Below, one piece after another: positions 1 to 6,943 of a stretch of 10,953 nt of DNA. Every line of letters begins with the position of its first letter. The stretch's first letter is position 1. The stretch is taken from positions 1-10,953 of the forward strand of contig JAEZWR010000020.1 of assembly GCA_023420115.1 (NCBI GenBank), in the 5' to 3' direction. Both the position numbers and the translations under genes were made by a program. This DNA is from Bacillota bacterium. GTDB lineage: Bacteria > Bacillota > Clostridia > Saccharofermentanales > Fastidiosipilaceae. Under the pieces are notes generated by a model. The model was not told where the DNA came from. It ran no database searches and saw only the letters and a program-made list of their open reading frames with translations.

Positions 1-1853
1 TTGCTCCTATGATTAGAGATAGTCAAGTCACAGAAGTAACATATAGCAATTTCTTAGAAATGCTTGAAAATGGAAAAATCGATAAAGTTGAAAGAACCAC
101 TTATCAATATAATTTTTCTGTAAAAGATGGAGATAATGAAACAAAATATAAGACTGGTGTATGGCCAGATCCAGATATAACAAATAGGCTTGAAAACGCT
201 AAGACAACATTCGGAACAGAAATAATTCAACCAACCAATCCGTTAATTGTTATATTGGTACAGCTGGGTATTCCACTTGCAATTATGTTTATTGCAATAA
301 GACTACTTTCAAAGACCATGATGGGTGGTGGCGGAAATGCTTTAAGCTTTGGTAAATCAAATGCCAAGGTATATATCAAGGCACAAAACGCAGCTAAGTT
401 CAAGGATGTAGCTGGCCAAGATGAAGCAAAAGAAAGTCTTGAAGAAATCGTAGATTTCTTACACAATCCAAAAAAATATGCAGAAATAGGTGCTGTTACT
501 CCAAAAGGGGTTCTTTTAGTAGGCCCTCCAGGGACAGGTAAAACACTACTTGCTAAAGCTGTTGCCGGTGAAGCAAATGTACCATTTTTCTCAATTTCAG
601 GTTCTGAATTTGTAGAAATGTTTGTTGGTCTTGGTGCTTCAAAGGTTAGAGATCTGTTTAAGCAAGCAAATGAAAAAGCGCCATGTATTGTATTTATAGA
701 CGAAATAGATGCTATTGGTAAAAGAAGAGATACTTCCGGTTATAGCGGAAATGATGAAAGAGAACAAACTCTTAACCAATTATTAAATGAAATGGACGGT
801 TTTGATGCAACATCTGGAGTAATTATCCTTGCTGCAACAAATAGACCAGAAATTCTAGATCCTGCTTTAACAAGACCTGGTAGATTTGATAGACAAGTAA
901 GAGTTGAACTTCCAGACGTTAAAGGTAGAGAAGCTATTTTAGAAGTTCATGCTAAAAAAATCAAGCTTGCTCCAGGTGTTGAATTAAAGAATATCGCTCG
1001 TATGACAGCTGGTGCTTCAGGTGCCGACCTTGCAAATATCATAAATGAAGGTGCTTTGAAAGCTGTTAAAGAAGGTAGAAAACTTGTAACAGAAGAAGAC
1101 TTGGAAGAATCTGTAGAAACAGTAATCGCAGGTCAAAAGAAGAAAAATGCAGTTATCACTCAAAGAGAAAAAGAAATTATTGCATATCACGAAGTTGGTC
1201 ACGCAATCGCAGCTGCAGCTCAAAAAGGAACAGCTCCAGTTACAAAGATTACTATAATTCCTCGTACTTCTGGTGCACTTGGTTATACAATGCAAGTTGA
1301 AGAAGAAGAAAAATTCTTAATGTCAAGAGATGACCTATTCCAAGAAATAGTTACTCTTGCAGGTGGACGTTCCGCTGAAGAAATAATATTCAATATAAAA
1401 ACAACTGGTGCTTCAAACGATATTGAAAGAGCTACAAAGATTGCTAGAGCGATTGTTGCAACTTATGGTATGGAAGATGAATTCAATTTCATATTACTTG
1501 AAAACCCATCAGCTCAATATCTAGCTGGTTCTTCAACAAACTCATATGCAGCAATGCAAACTGAAAACCAAGTAGATAAAAGAGTAATGGAAATAATCGA
1601 TGAAGCTCACAATAAAGCTCATACATTATTAAATGAAAATATCAATAAATTACACGAAATAGCTAAATATCTTTTAGAAAAAGAAACCATTTCAGGTCAA
1701 GAATTTATGGATATTTTCAATAGTCAATATGTAATCACACAAAAGCCAGATTATATTAAAAATTTTGAAGAAAAAGCTTTTGAACAAATTTCATCAGAAG
1801 AAACTGAAAAATCTAGTTCAGGTGCTGAAAAATCAAATGATGATTTAATTTAA
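1..1853 (+). CDS. ftsH: ATP-dependent zinc metalloprotease FtsH (5' partial)
   Basis: Membrane-anchored AAA+ protease that unfolds and degrades membrane and regulatory proteins. The reading frame is open to the window edge (codons from base 3). The first ATG (base 9) is not the true start: the extracytoplasmic part (YSNF, residues 12-15 from that ATG) begins at once, so the first membrane helix lies upstream. In order from that ATG: extracytoplasmic domain to about 75; membrane helix about 77-100, followed by a GGGG linker; Walker A GPPGTGKT 172-179; pore motif FVG in the EMFVGLGAS stretch; Walker B IVFIDEID 227-234; second region of homology ending RPGRFDR; zinc site HEVGH 394-398 with catalytic Glu395; third zinc ligand Asp471 in GASNDI. 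The middle His-x-x-x-His residue is Val where Ala or Gly is common, which is harmless. The C-terminal tail is Ser/Glu/Asp-rich. It ends at a terminator, with no co-transcribed gene downstream in view. Confidence 0.97.
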   Translation, partial: APMIRDSQVTEVTYSNFLEMLENGKIDKVERTTYQYNFSVKDGDNETKYKTGVWPDPDITNRLENAKTTFGTEIIQPTNPLIVILVQLGIPLAIMFIAIRLLSKTMMGGGGNALSFGKSNAKVYIKAQNAAKFKDVAGQDEAKESLEEIVDFLHNPKKYAEIGAVTPKGVLLVGPPGTGKTLLAKAVAGEANVPFFSISGSEFVEMFVGLGASKVRDLFKQANEKAPCIVFIDEIDAIGKRRDTSGYSGNDEREQTLNQLLNEMDGFDATSGVIILAATNRPEILDPALTRPGRFDRQVRVELPDVKGREAILEVHAKKIKLAPGVELKNIARMTAGASGADLANIINEGALKAVKEGRKLVTEEDLEESVETVIAGQKKKNAVITQREKEIIAYHEVGHAIAAAAQKGTAPVTKITIIPRTSGALGYTMQVEEEEKFLMSRDDLFQEIVTLAGGRSAEEIIFNIKTTGASNDIERATKIARAIVATYGMEDEFNFILLENPSAQYLAGSSTNSYAAMQTENQVDKRVMEIIDEAHNKAHTLLNENINKLHEIAKYLLEKETISGQEFMDIFNSQYVITQKPDYIKNFEEKAFEQISSEETEKSSSGAEKSNDDLI

Positions 1854-1866
1854 TATATATAAAATA

Positions 1867-1907
1867 AGAAGTATGTCAAAAAACTTTTTGCATACTTCTC
1901 TTTTTTT
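1867..1907 (+). terminator. Rho-independent terminator of ftsH
   Basis: A 9-bp perfect stem pairs 1867-1875 (AGAAGTATG) with 1891-1899 (CATACTTCT). It is extended inward by a C-A5/T5-G stem and followed by a T-run at 1901-1907. It sits 14 bases after the ftsH stop. In the opposite direction the stem is followed by a weaker T-rich stretch (CTTATTTTAT), so it may also stop the convergent repressor gene. Confidence 0.88.
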
Positions 1908-1974
1908 GTGTTAGTTTTATAATTTTTTGTGTATTAGTAAACTTTTAAATATATACTCTAAAGCGAAATCATTA

Positions 1975-2331
1975 TCACTCCGTAAAATTCAAGGTCTTTT
2001 CAATTATTTTCTTTAGATATTCTGCTTCCTTAGTTTCTGCGGCTTTGTAGTAAACTTCTTTTCCAACTCTTCTAGTTGTTACAAGACCATTGGTTCTTAA
2101 AAGTCTCAAATGGTGTGATACTGCTGGAGATGACATGTGCATAAGTGCAGAAATATTTATTACACATTCCTCTACATTTGAAAGTAACCAAAAAAGTCTA
2201 ATTCTATTTGTGTCCCCTAATTGCTTGAAAATCTCTGATACTAGATCGAAATGACTTTTATTATTTAATCTTTCTATTATTAATTCGTCTATTTTTTCTC
2301 CATGGTCATGGGGTAGTTTTAAATTACTCAT
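1975..2331 (-). CDS. ArsR/SmtB-family metal-responsive repressor
   Basis: A 118-residue winged-helix DNA-binding protein of the usual family length. Visible parts: helix-turn-helix at about residues 59-79 (NISALMHMSSPAVSHHLRLL) and a wing at about 83-95 (GLVTTRRVGKEVYY). Family members repress a divergent or co-transcribed metal exporter and leave DNA when they bind metal. Here the gene diverges from a metal-binding protein and a P1B-type ATPase, with a palindromic operator between. The metal site is not textbook. There is one cysteine (Cys56, in EECVINI) where CadC-type proteins have CxC. The C-terminal helix lacks the DxH/HxxH ligands of CzrA/SmtB. The N-terminus carries His8, Asp9 and His10, so an N-terminal His/Asp plus Cys56 site is plausible. 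Zn(II), Cd(II) or Pb(II) sensing is inferred. The SD (AGAGTGG) is weak. Confidence 0.92.
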   Translation of the reverse strand: MSNLKLPHDHGEKIDELIIERLNNKSHFDLVSEIFKQLGDTNRIRLFWLLSNVEECVINISALMHMSSPAVSHHLRLLRTNGLVTTRRVGKEVYYKAAETKEAEYLKKIIEKTLNFTE

Positions 2332-2349
2332 TATTTTCCACTCTTTCTG

Positions 2350-2378
2350 TTGACTTTATTTTCTAATTGAATTATACT
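2350..2378 (+). promoter_or_regulatory. Promoter of the metal-binding protein/ATPase operon
   Basis: TTGACT (2350-2355), a 17-base spacer, then TATACT (2373-2378): each box is one base from the SigA consensus. The predicted start near 2385 falls at the left edge of the operator palindrome. Its -10 overlaps the opposing repressor promoter's -10 by four bases (2373-2376). Confidence 0.8.
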
Positions 2379-2399
2379 AAGAATATAACAATTAAGCAA
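2371..2399 (-). promoter_or_regulatory. Promoter of the ArsR-family repressor gene
   Basis: On the minus strand, -35 TTGCTT (2399-2394), a 17-base spacer and a perfect -10 TATAAT (2376-2371). The predicted start is near 2364, giving a leader of about 33 bases. The -35 lies inside the palindromic operator, so the repressor probably controls itself. Confidence 0.72.
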
Positions 2400-2412
2400 T
2401 TACTTAATCGTT
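2387..2412. promoter_or_regulatory. Palindromic operator for the ArsR-family repressor
   Basis: A dyad centred between 2399 and 2400. ATTAAG (2391-2396) pairs with CTTAAT (2403-2408), AAC (2387-2389) with GTT (2410-2412), and the centre is AATT. The length and form resemble the 12-2-12 operators of the ArsR/SmtB family. It covers the start of the plus-strand transcript and the -35 of the minus-strand one, so one bound dimer could block both. Confidence 0.75.
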
Positions 2413-2473
2413 TGATTGATGACACGGCATCGTAGATAAAATCATATATATTAATTAAAATATTGGAGGAGTC

Positions 2474-2692
2474 ATGAAAAAATCATATAAAATCAGCGTA
2501 GACTGTGCAAATTGCGCAAATATAATTGAAGAAAAGATAAATCAAATTGATGGAATTGAACAAGCTTCCATAAATTTCATGCTACAAAAGTTAAATGTTA
2601 AATATAAAGATGGTGCAAATCCAGCTGATGTTTTAGAACAAATTCAAAAAGAAGGCAAAAAGGTTGAATCTGAATTTGCAATAGAAAATTAA
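2474..2692 (+). CDS. Heavy-metal-associated (HMA) domain protein, CxxC
   Basis: A 72-residue free-standing HMA-fold protein. The metal loop is VDCANCAN, with Cys11 and Cys14 in a CxxC arrangement, followed by a helix (IIEEKINQI) and a second beta strand beginning GIEQASINF, as in ferredoxin-like metallochaperones. The DCxNC form is the one seen in N-terminal domains of CadA-type Zn/Cd ATPases; copper chaperones usually have GMxCxxC. It sits 82 bp before an ATPase that has no such domain of its own, so it probably acts as the detached metal-binding domain or chaperone of that pump. The start is fixed by a GGAGG four bases upstream. Expression should be controlled by the operator about 62 bp upstream. 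Confidence 0.9.
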   Translation: MKKSYKISVDCANCANIIEEKINQIDGIEQASINFMLQKLNVKYKDGANPADVLEQIQKEGKKVESEFAIEN

Positions 2693-2718
2693 TTTGAATA
2701 GAAATCAATTATTAATTT

Positions 2719-2747
2719 AGATGAAAAATAAATATAGATTTTCATCT
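2719..2747 (+). other. Stem-loop between HMA gene and ATPase gene
   Basis: A perfect 9-bp stem pairs 2719-2727 (AGATGAAAA) with 2739-2747 (TTTTCATCT), with an 11-base loop. No T-run follows (TAAAATAAAAA), so it is a poor terminator. It may be an RNA processing or stability element that sets the ratio of the two proteins. This rests on the inverted repeat alone. Confidence 0.45.
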
Positions 2748-2774
2748 TAAAATAAAAATATATAGAGGTTAATT

Positions 2775-4661
2775 ATGAATAAAAAACAAAAGAAAATGTT
2801 GTATAGAATTTTACTTACTATCATTTTTATTGTTATTTTGCAATTTTTACCAGTTACTGGCTATATCAAACTTGCTTTGTATCTAGGAGCTTATTTGCTA
2901 ATTGGTTACGATATACTAATTAAGGCCTATAAGGGAATTGTAAATGGACTTGTATTTGATGAGCATTTTTTAATGGCAATTGCTACAATTGGAGCATTTA
3001 CTCTTGCAATTTTGACTAAAAGCGAAGACTATTTGGAAGCTATTGCTGTTATGCTATTTTACCAAATTGGTGAATGGTTCCAAGATTATGCAGTCGATAA
3101 AAGCCGTAAAAATATTGCAAAATTAATGGAAATTAGACCTGATTATGCAAATATTGAAGTCAATGGTTCTCTTGTAGAAGTTGATCCAGATGATGTTGAA
3201 ATCGGACAAATCATTGTAATTAAGCCAGGTGAAAAGGTTCCTTTAGATGGTATAGTTGTAAGTGGTGAATCATCACTAAATACAAGTGCTTTAACTGGTG
3301 AAAGCATTCCTAGAAATGTAGGAATAGATAGTGAAGTAATAAGCGGAAGTGTCAATATTAACGGATTATTAAAAGTTAAGACAACTAAAGAATTTGGAGA
3401 TTCTACTGTTTCACAAATACTTGATTTAGTTGAAAATGCAAGCTCTAAAAAAGCTGACACAGATAAATTCATATCTAAATTTGCAAAATACTATACACCA
3501 ATTGTATGTATTTCAGCTCTTTTACTTGCGATAGTTCCCCCTCTTTTCATCACAATATTTTTAAATGGTGATGCAAATTGGATGGATTGGATATATAGAG
3601 CATTGATATTCCTAGTAATTAGCTGTCCTTGTGCACTTGTGGTATCTGTACCACTTACATTTTTCTCAGGACTTGGAGGTGCGAGCAAAGAAGGAATACT
3701 TATCAAAGGTTCAAATTACATCGAAACATTGGCTAAAACAAAATCCATTGTATTTGATAAAACTGGAACTTTGACAAAAGGTGTATTCGAAGTCGTTGCA
3801 ATTCATGATAATGAAATGTCCAAAGATAAATTGCTTGAATATGCTGCCCTTGCAGAATCTTCCTCAACTCACCCAATAAGTATTGGAATTCAAAAAGCAT
3901 ATGGCAATAAAATCGATAGAAATAGAGTTTCAAGTGTTGAAGAAATAGCTGGAAAAGGGATTAAAGCTAGAGTTGACGATAGAGAAATAATAATTGGAAA
4001 TGATAAATTAATGGATTTATTTAATATTGAATATCATCCATGTAAAGATATTGGGACAATTGTTCATATTGCAATTGACAAAAAATACGAAGGACATATT
4101 GTAATTTCAGATAAAATAAAAGAAACATCTAAAAATGCCATTTCTAATTTAAAGCATTTAGGCATTAAAAATACAATTATGTTAACTGGTGATTCCGATA
4201 AAATTGCAAGTTATGTGGCAGAAAGCATTGGTTTAGATAAATATTTTGCTGAGCTTCTTCCACAAGATAAAGTCTTACATTTGGAAGAATTAATTGAAAA
4301 AAATCCTAAAGAAGATAAACTTGCATTTGTGGGAGACGGTATCAATGATGCCCCATCACTTATGCGTGCAGATATAGGTATTGCAATGGGTTCGCTTGGT
4401 TCTGATGCAGCAATTGAAGCCGCAGATGTAGTCCTTATGGATGATAATCCACTTAAAATAGCAAAAGCAATAAAAATATCTAAGAGAATATTAAAAATAG
4501 TTTATCAAAATATTATATTTGCACTTGGTGTAAAAATCATCGTTCTCTTGCTGGGTGCATTTGGAATGGCAAATATGTGGGCTGCAATATTTGCAGACGT
4601 TGGAGTTACAATACTTGCAGTATTGAATTCTCTAAGAGCATTGAACGCTAAAAATATATAG
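2775..4661 (+). CDS. cadA: P1B-2-type heavy-metal exporting ATPase (Zn/Cd/Pb), CadA/ZntA-like
   Basis: A 628-residue integral membrane pump that uses ATP to export divalent soft metals. It has two N-terminal membrane helices (about 8-50), a second pair (about 64-100), an actuator domain with TGES 174-177, a third pair containing the transport motif CPC 284-286, phosphorylation site DKTGT 328-332 (Asp328), the P1B-specific His-Pro pair 366-367, hinge GDGIND 520-525 and two last helices. The last pair keeps Lys587 and Asp608, 21 residues apart as are ZntA Lys693 and Asp714, which supports Zn/Cd/Pb over Cu. There is no N-terminal HMA domain; one is encoded as a separate gene just upstream. The SD is GAGG at 2765-2768. 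It is co-regulated with the HMA gene. The exact metal cannot be read from sequence. Confidence 0.95.
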   Translation: MNKKQKKMLYRILLTIIFIVILQFLPVTGYIKLALYLGAYLLIGYDILIKAYKGIVNGLVFDEHFLMAIATIGAFTLAILTKSEDYLEAIAVMLFYQIGEWFQDYAVDKSRKNIAKLMEIRPDYANIEVNGSLVEVDPDDVEIGQIIVIKPGEKVPLDGIVVSGESSLNTSALTGESIPRNVGIDSEVISGSVNINGLLKVKTTKEFGDSTVSQILDLVENASSKKADTDKFISKFAKYYTPIVCISALLLAIVPPLFITIFLNGDANWMDWIYRALIFLVISCPCALVVSVPLTFFSGLGGASKEGILIKGSNYIETLAKTKSIVFDKTGTLTKGVFEVVAIHDNEMSKDKLLEYAALAESSSTHPISIGIQKAYGNKIDRNRVSSVEEIAGKGIKARVDDREIIIGNDKLMDLFNIEYHPCKDIGTIVHIAIDKKYEGHIVISDKIKETSKNAISNLKHLGIKNTIMLTGDSDKIASYVAESIGLDKYFAELLPQDKVLHLEELIEKNPKEDKLAFVGDGINDAPSLMRADIGIAMGSLGSDAAIEAADVVLMDDNPLKIAKAIKISKRILKIVYQNIIFALGVKIIVLLLGAFGMANMWAAIFADVGVTILAVLNSLRALNAKNI

Positions 4662-4722
4662 AAATATTCATAAATGTTAAATGAAGAATCTAAAACAATA
4701 ATATACATTTATACTAAAACAT

Positions 4723-4756
4723 AAAAAAGGTGGGAAATAATTCCCACCATTTTTTT
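4723..4756. terminator. Bidirectional terminator
   Basis: A perfect 8-bp GC-rich stem, GGTGGGAA (4729-4736) with TTCCCACC (4741-4748), around a 4-base loop. A-run 4723-4728 and T-run 4750-4756 flank it, so it works in both directions. It ends the ATPase operon on the plus strand and the lipoprotein transcript on the minus strand. The minus-strand reading frame stops at its edge (4755-4757). Confidence 0.93.
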
Positions 4757-5198
4757 ATTCAACTTCTACATATCCTTGTTTTTTAATAAATTCCAAAGAT
4801 GCTTTTAGGCTAACGCCTTTACTTATGTCGCCCTCTAAATTAGCTGCATTTAGAGCTTGATATTTTTCATAATCTAAATTCTTAAAGTCAATTTCTATAT
4901 TTTCGATAATATTGCCATCATTATCGAAAGAATAAGAATATTTTGTTCCTTTAATTTCATCGTATCTTTGTTTAGCACTATCAAGAATAGTTTTAATTTC
5001 TTCTTCTGATTCTGTAAGTTAAGATCTGTCTATAAAGTTTTCAGTCACTTGCTTATAAACATCGTCTCCTTCAGCATAATAGGTCACTGTAGATTTGTGT
5101 CCTCCATCAGTGTTTTCTAGTGTAACTTCCTGTTTATTTGATGTTGAACATGCTGTCAAAATAAGTAATACTGCCAATAATAAGCTTAATTTTTTCAT
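4755..5198 (-). pseudogene. DUF1307-like lipoprotein, interrupted by an in-frame stop
   Basis: The true start is the ATG at 5198 (MKKLSLLL), seven bases after AGGAG at 5210-5206. The ATG at 5204 abuts the SD. A signal peptide with lipobox LTAC (lipidated Cys17) is followed by a short Ser/Asn linker and the domain start VTLENTDGG...TVTYYAEGDDVYKQ, typical of DUF1307 (YehR-like) cell-surface lipoproteins of unknown function. After ...NFIDRS there is a TAA at 5021-5019. The same frame then stays open for 87 codons and matches the rest of the family: LTESEEEIKTILDSAKQRYD, a DYEKYQAL region, then GDISKGVSLKASLEF and a QGYVEVE end. With the stop read through, the product would be about 147 residues, the family length. 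The tail has no Met, so it is not independently translated. This is either a recent nonsense mutation (CAA to TAA would suffice) or a base-call error. Confidence 0.83.
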
Positions 5199-5218
5199 AA
5201 TCATTCTCCTATGTTTTC

Positions 5219-5905
5219 TTAAATATCGCTATTTAAGAATAAATTAATCATATTCGCTGATCTTTGTGATGTTAGTTTTACATTTTTCATAAAATCAATA
5301 TCACTGTTATCCCTCATCACTATATCTGATAGTGATCTTATGATTATAAATGGAATCTCTAACTTATCACAAACCTGGGCTATTGCCCCGCCTTCCATTT
5401 CACAAGCTATTGCATTTGGATATTTATTTTTTAGTTCTATAACTTTTTCATCTTCCCCAATAAAGGTATCTCCAGTAATTATATCCCCAAAAAATATTTC
5501 ACTTTCAATATTCAGCTTGTTATATGCAATATTTACCCTTTTTGCTAGTTCATAATCAGAACTAAATTTTAATCCGATTCCACTATCACCATCAATATAT
5601 GAAGTATCAAAGTCATATTGTATTACATCCCTTGAAATTACAACATCCATAGGTTCTTGAGTTTCAACCATTCCCCCAGCTGTCCCTATATTGATTACAT
5701 ATTCTATATCAAAATGATTTAAGAGAGTAATAGTTGCAATTGCAGCATTTACCTTGCCTACGCCAGATTTTGTTAGACAGATTTCCTTATCATGAATGCT
5801 TCCTTTGAAAAATGTCACTTTGTTAATCTCAATCTTTTCAACATTAGACATATACTCAAGTATAGCCTCCACTTCGACATCCATTGCTCCAATTACACCT
5901 ATCAT
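5219..5905 (-). CDS. mtnN: 5'-methylthioadenosine/S-adenosylhomocysteine nucleosidase
   Basis: A cytoplasmic enzyme that cleaves adenine from methylthioadenosine and S-adenosylhomocysteine, for methyl-cycle detoxification, methionine salvage and the first step to autoinducer-2. It is 228 residues, the family length. The N-terminus IGVIGAMDVEVE gives general acid/base Glu11 (E. coli Glu12). NIGTAGG lies at 72-78, GDTFI at 145-149, the substrate-binding CEMEGGAIAQVC at 168-179 (Glu171 matches E. coli Glu174), and catalytic Asp194 is in RSLSD. The start is the ATG at 5905, with AGGAG at 5915-5911 five bases upstream. The longer GTG start at 5911 would overlap that SD. It lies 43 bp behind pta and 20 bp ahead of the lipoprotein start, so probably one transcript. 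Confidence 0.95.
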   Translation of the reverse strand: MIGVIGAMDVEVEAILEYMSNVEKIEINKVTFFKGSIHDKEICLTKSGVGKVNAAIATITLLNHFDIEYVINIGTAGGMVETQEPMDVVISRDVIQYDFDTSYIDGDSGIGLKFSSDYELAKRVNIAYNKLNIESEIFFGDIITGDTFIGEDEKVIELKNKYPNAIACEMEGGAIAQVCDKLEIPFIIIRSLSDIVMRDNSDIDFMKNVKLTSQRSANMINLFLNSDI

Positions 5906-5930
5906 TTTCACTCCTAAAAATATTATTTTA

Positions 5931-5960
5931 TTATTATAAAGCTTGTTATTATAAAGCTTG
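5931..5960. repeat. Perfect 15-bp tandem duplication at the end of pta
   Basis: TTATTATAAAGCTTG occurs twice head to tail, 5931-5945 and 5946-5960. The right copy holds the last three pta codons and the stop; the left copy is non-coding. Because the pta stop lies within the repeat, the duplication does not change the protein. Confidence 0.95.
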
Positions 5961-6935
5961 TGCAGCTGTTAAAATAATTGTTGTATATACGTCTTCTACT
6001 GTAGATCCTCTTGATAAGTCATTTACAGGTTTGTTTAGACCTTGTAAGATTGGACCAACAGCCATGAATCCACCAAATCTTTGAGCAATCTTGTATCCGA
6101 TATTTCCAGATTCTAGATTTGGGAATACAAATGTATTTGCTCTTCCTGGTACTTCTGAGTCAGGGAATTTTAATTTACCAACTGTTGCAGAATATGCTGC
6201 GTCAAATTGCATTTCCCCGTCGATTGCATAATTAAATCCTCTATCTTTAGCGATTTGCTTAGCTATTTTTGTAGCTTCTGCCACTTTTTGAGTTTCAGGA
6301 GTAACTGCTGAACCATTTGTTGAATATGAAAGTAAAGCAACTACTGGTTCAATACCAAATGTTTCTGCTGTTCTTGCAGATGTTACAGCAATTTCACCTA
6401 ATTGTTGAGCATCTAAGCTTGTATTGATTGCAATATCAGCAAAAATATATTTTTCATCATCTTTTAGTAATATCATTGCTCCAGATGTTCTTGAAACCCC
6501 TGGTCTTGTTTTAATTATTTGAAGTACTGGTCTTACAGTATCCCCTGTTGTGTGAACAGTTCCTGAAACCATACCATCAGCTTCATCTAATTTAACCATC
6601 ATTGTACCAAAATAATTAACATCTTTTATTAGCTTTTGACCATCTTCAACTGTGTTTTTGCCTTTTCTAATTTCAACAAATTTTTCTACATATTCATCAA
6701 ATTTGGGATCTTTTTCTGGATTTCTAATTTCTATACCTTCAATATCAAATCCTTTTTCTTTAGCAACTTCTCTAATTTTTTCTTCATTACCTAAAAGAAT
6801 TAATTTAATGATTCCTTCTTGTTTAGTCCTTTGAGCTGCTTCTAAAATTCTTGGTTCTTCACCTTCTGGTAATACTATCGCTTTATCTTTTCCTTTTAAC
6901 TTTTCTTTTAATTCATCAATTAAACTTATTGACAT
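5949..6935 (-). CDS. pta: Phosphate acetyltransferase
   Basis: Converts acetyl-CoA and phosphate to acetyl phosphate and CoA, the step before acetate kinase in fermentative ATP formation. It is 328 residues, the short catalytic-domain-only form common in Bacillota. Active-site residues known from the Methanosarcina enzyme are present one to three positions away: Ser308 and Arg309 (in DLSRGS), Asp315, Arg135 (TVRPVLQ) and Arg90 (EIRKGK). Other family blocks are LPEGEEPRI 22-30 and TSGAMILL 150-157. The SD AGGGGG lies right after the end of the DUF4446 gene (8-bp gap), so it is read from the par operon. No acetate kinase gene is in the window. The C-terminal codons lie in a 15-bp tandem repeat. 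Confidence 0.97.
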   Translation of the reverse strand: MSISLIDELKEKLKGKDKAIVLPEGEEPRILEAAQRTKQEGIIKLILLGNEEKIREVAKEKGFDIEGIEIRNPEKDPKFDEYVEKFVEIRKGKNTVEDGQKLIKDVNYFGTMMVKLDEADGMVSGTVHTTGDTVRPVLQIIKTRPGVSRTSGAMILLKDDEKYIFADIAINTSLDAQQLGEIAVTSARTAETFGIEPVVALLSYSTNGSAVTPETQKVAEATKIAKQIAKDRGFNYAIDGEMQFDAAYSATVGKLKFPDSEVPGRANTFVFPNLESGNIGYKIAQRFGGFMAVGPILQGLNKPVNDLSRGSTVEDVYTTIILTAAQAL

Positions 6936-6943
6936 AAATCCCC

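Noticed and set aside
1017..1295. Minus-strand frame inside ftsH, and other antisense frames inside cadA, pta, parB, rsmG and mnmG
   Set aside because: They lack ribosome sites and recognisable domains and lie wholly opposite well-supported genes.
2413..2473. Riboswitch or attenuator in the leader of the HMA gene
   Set aside because: No stable stem or terminator is visible in the roughly 60 bases after the operator; operator control is enough to explain regulation.
4755..5018. Separate small gene for the tail of the lipoprotein
   Set aside because: No Met codon or start with a ribosome site exists in the tail, and it continues the same frame and domain as the upstream part.
5906..5911. GTG start for mtnN at 5911
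   Set aside because: It overlaps AGGAG. The ATG at 5905 is five bases downstream of it and matches the family start.
5905..5965. Internal promoter for mtnN from the duplicated TATAAT
   Set aside because: Neither copy has a -35-like hexamer at 16-18 bases. The region is merely AT-rich.
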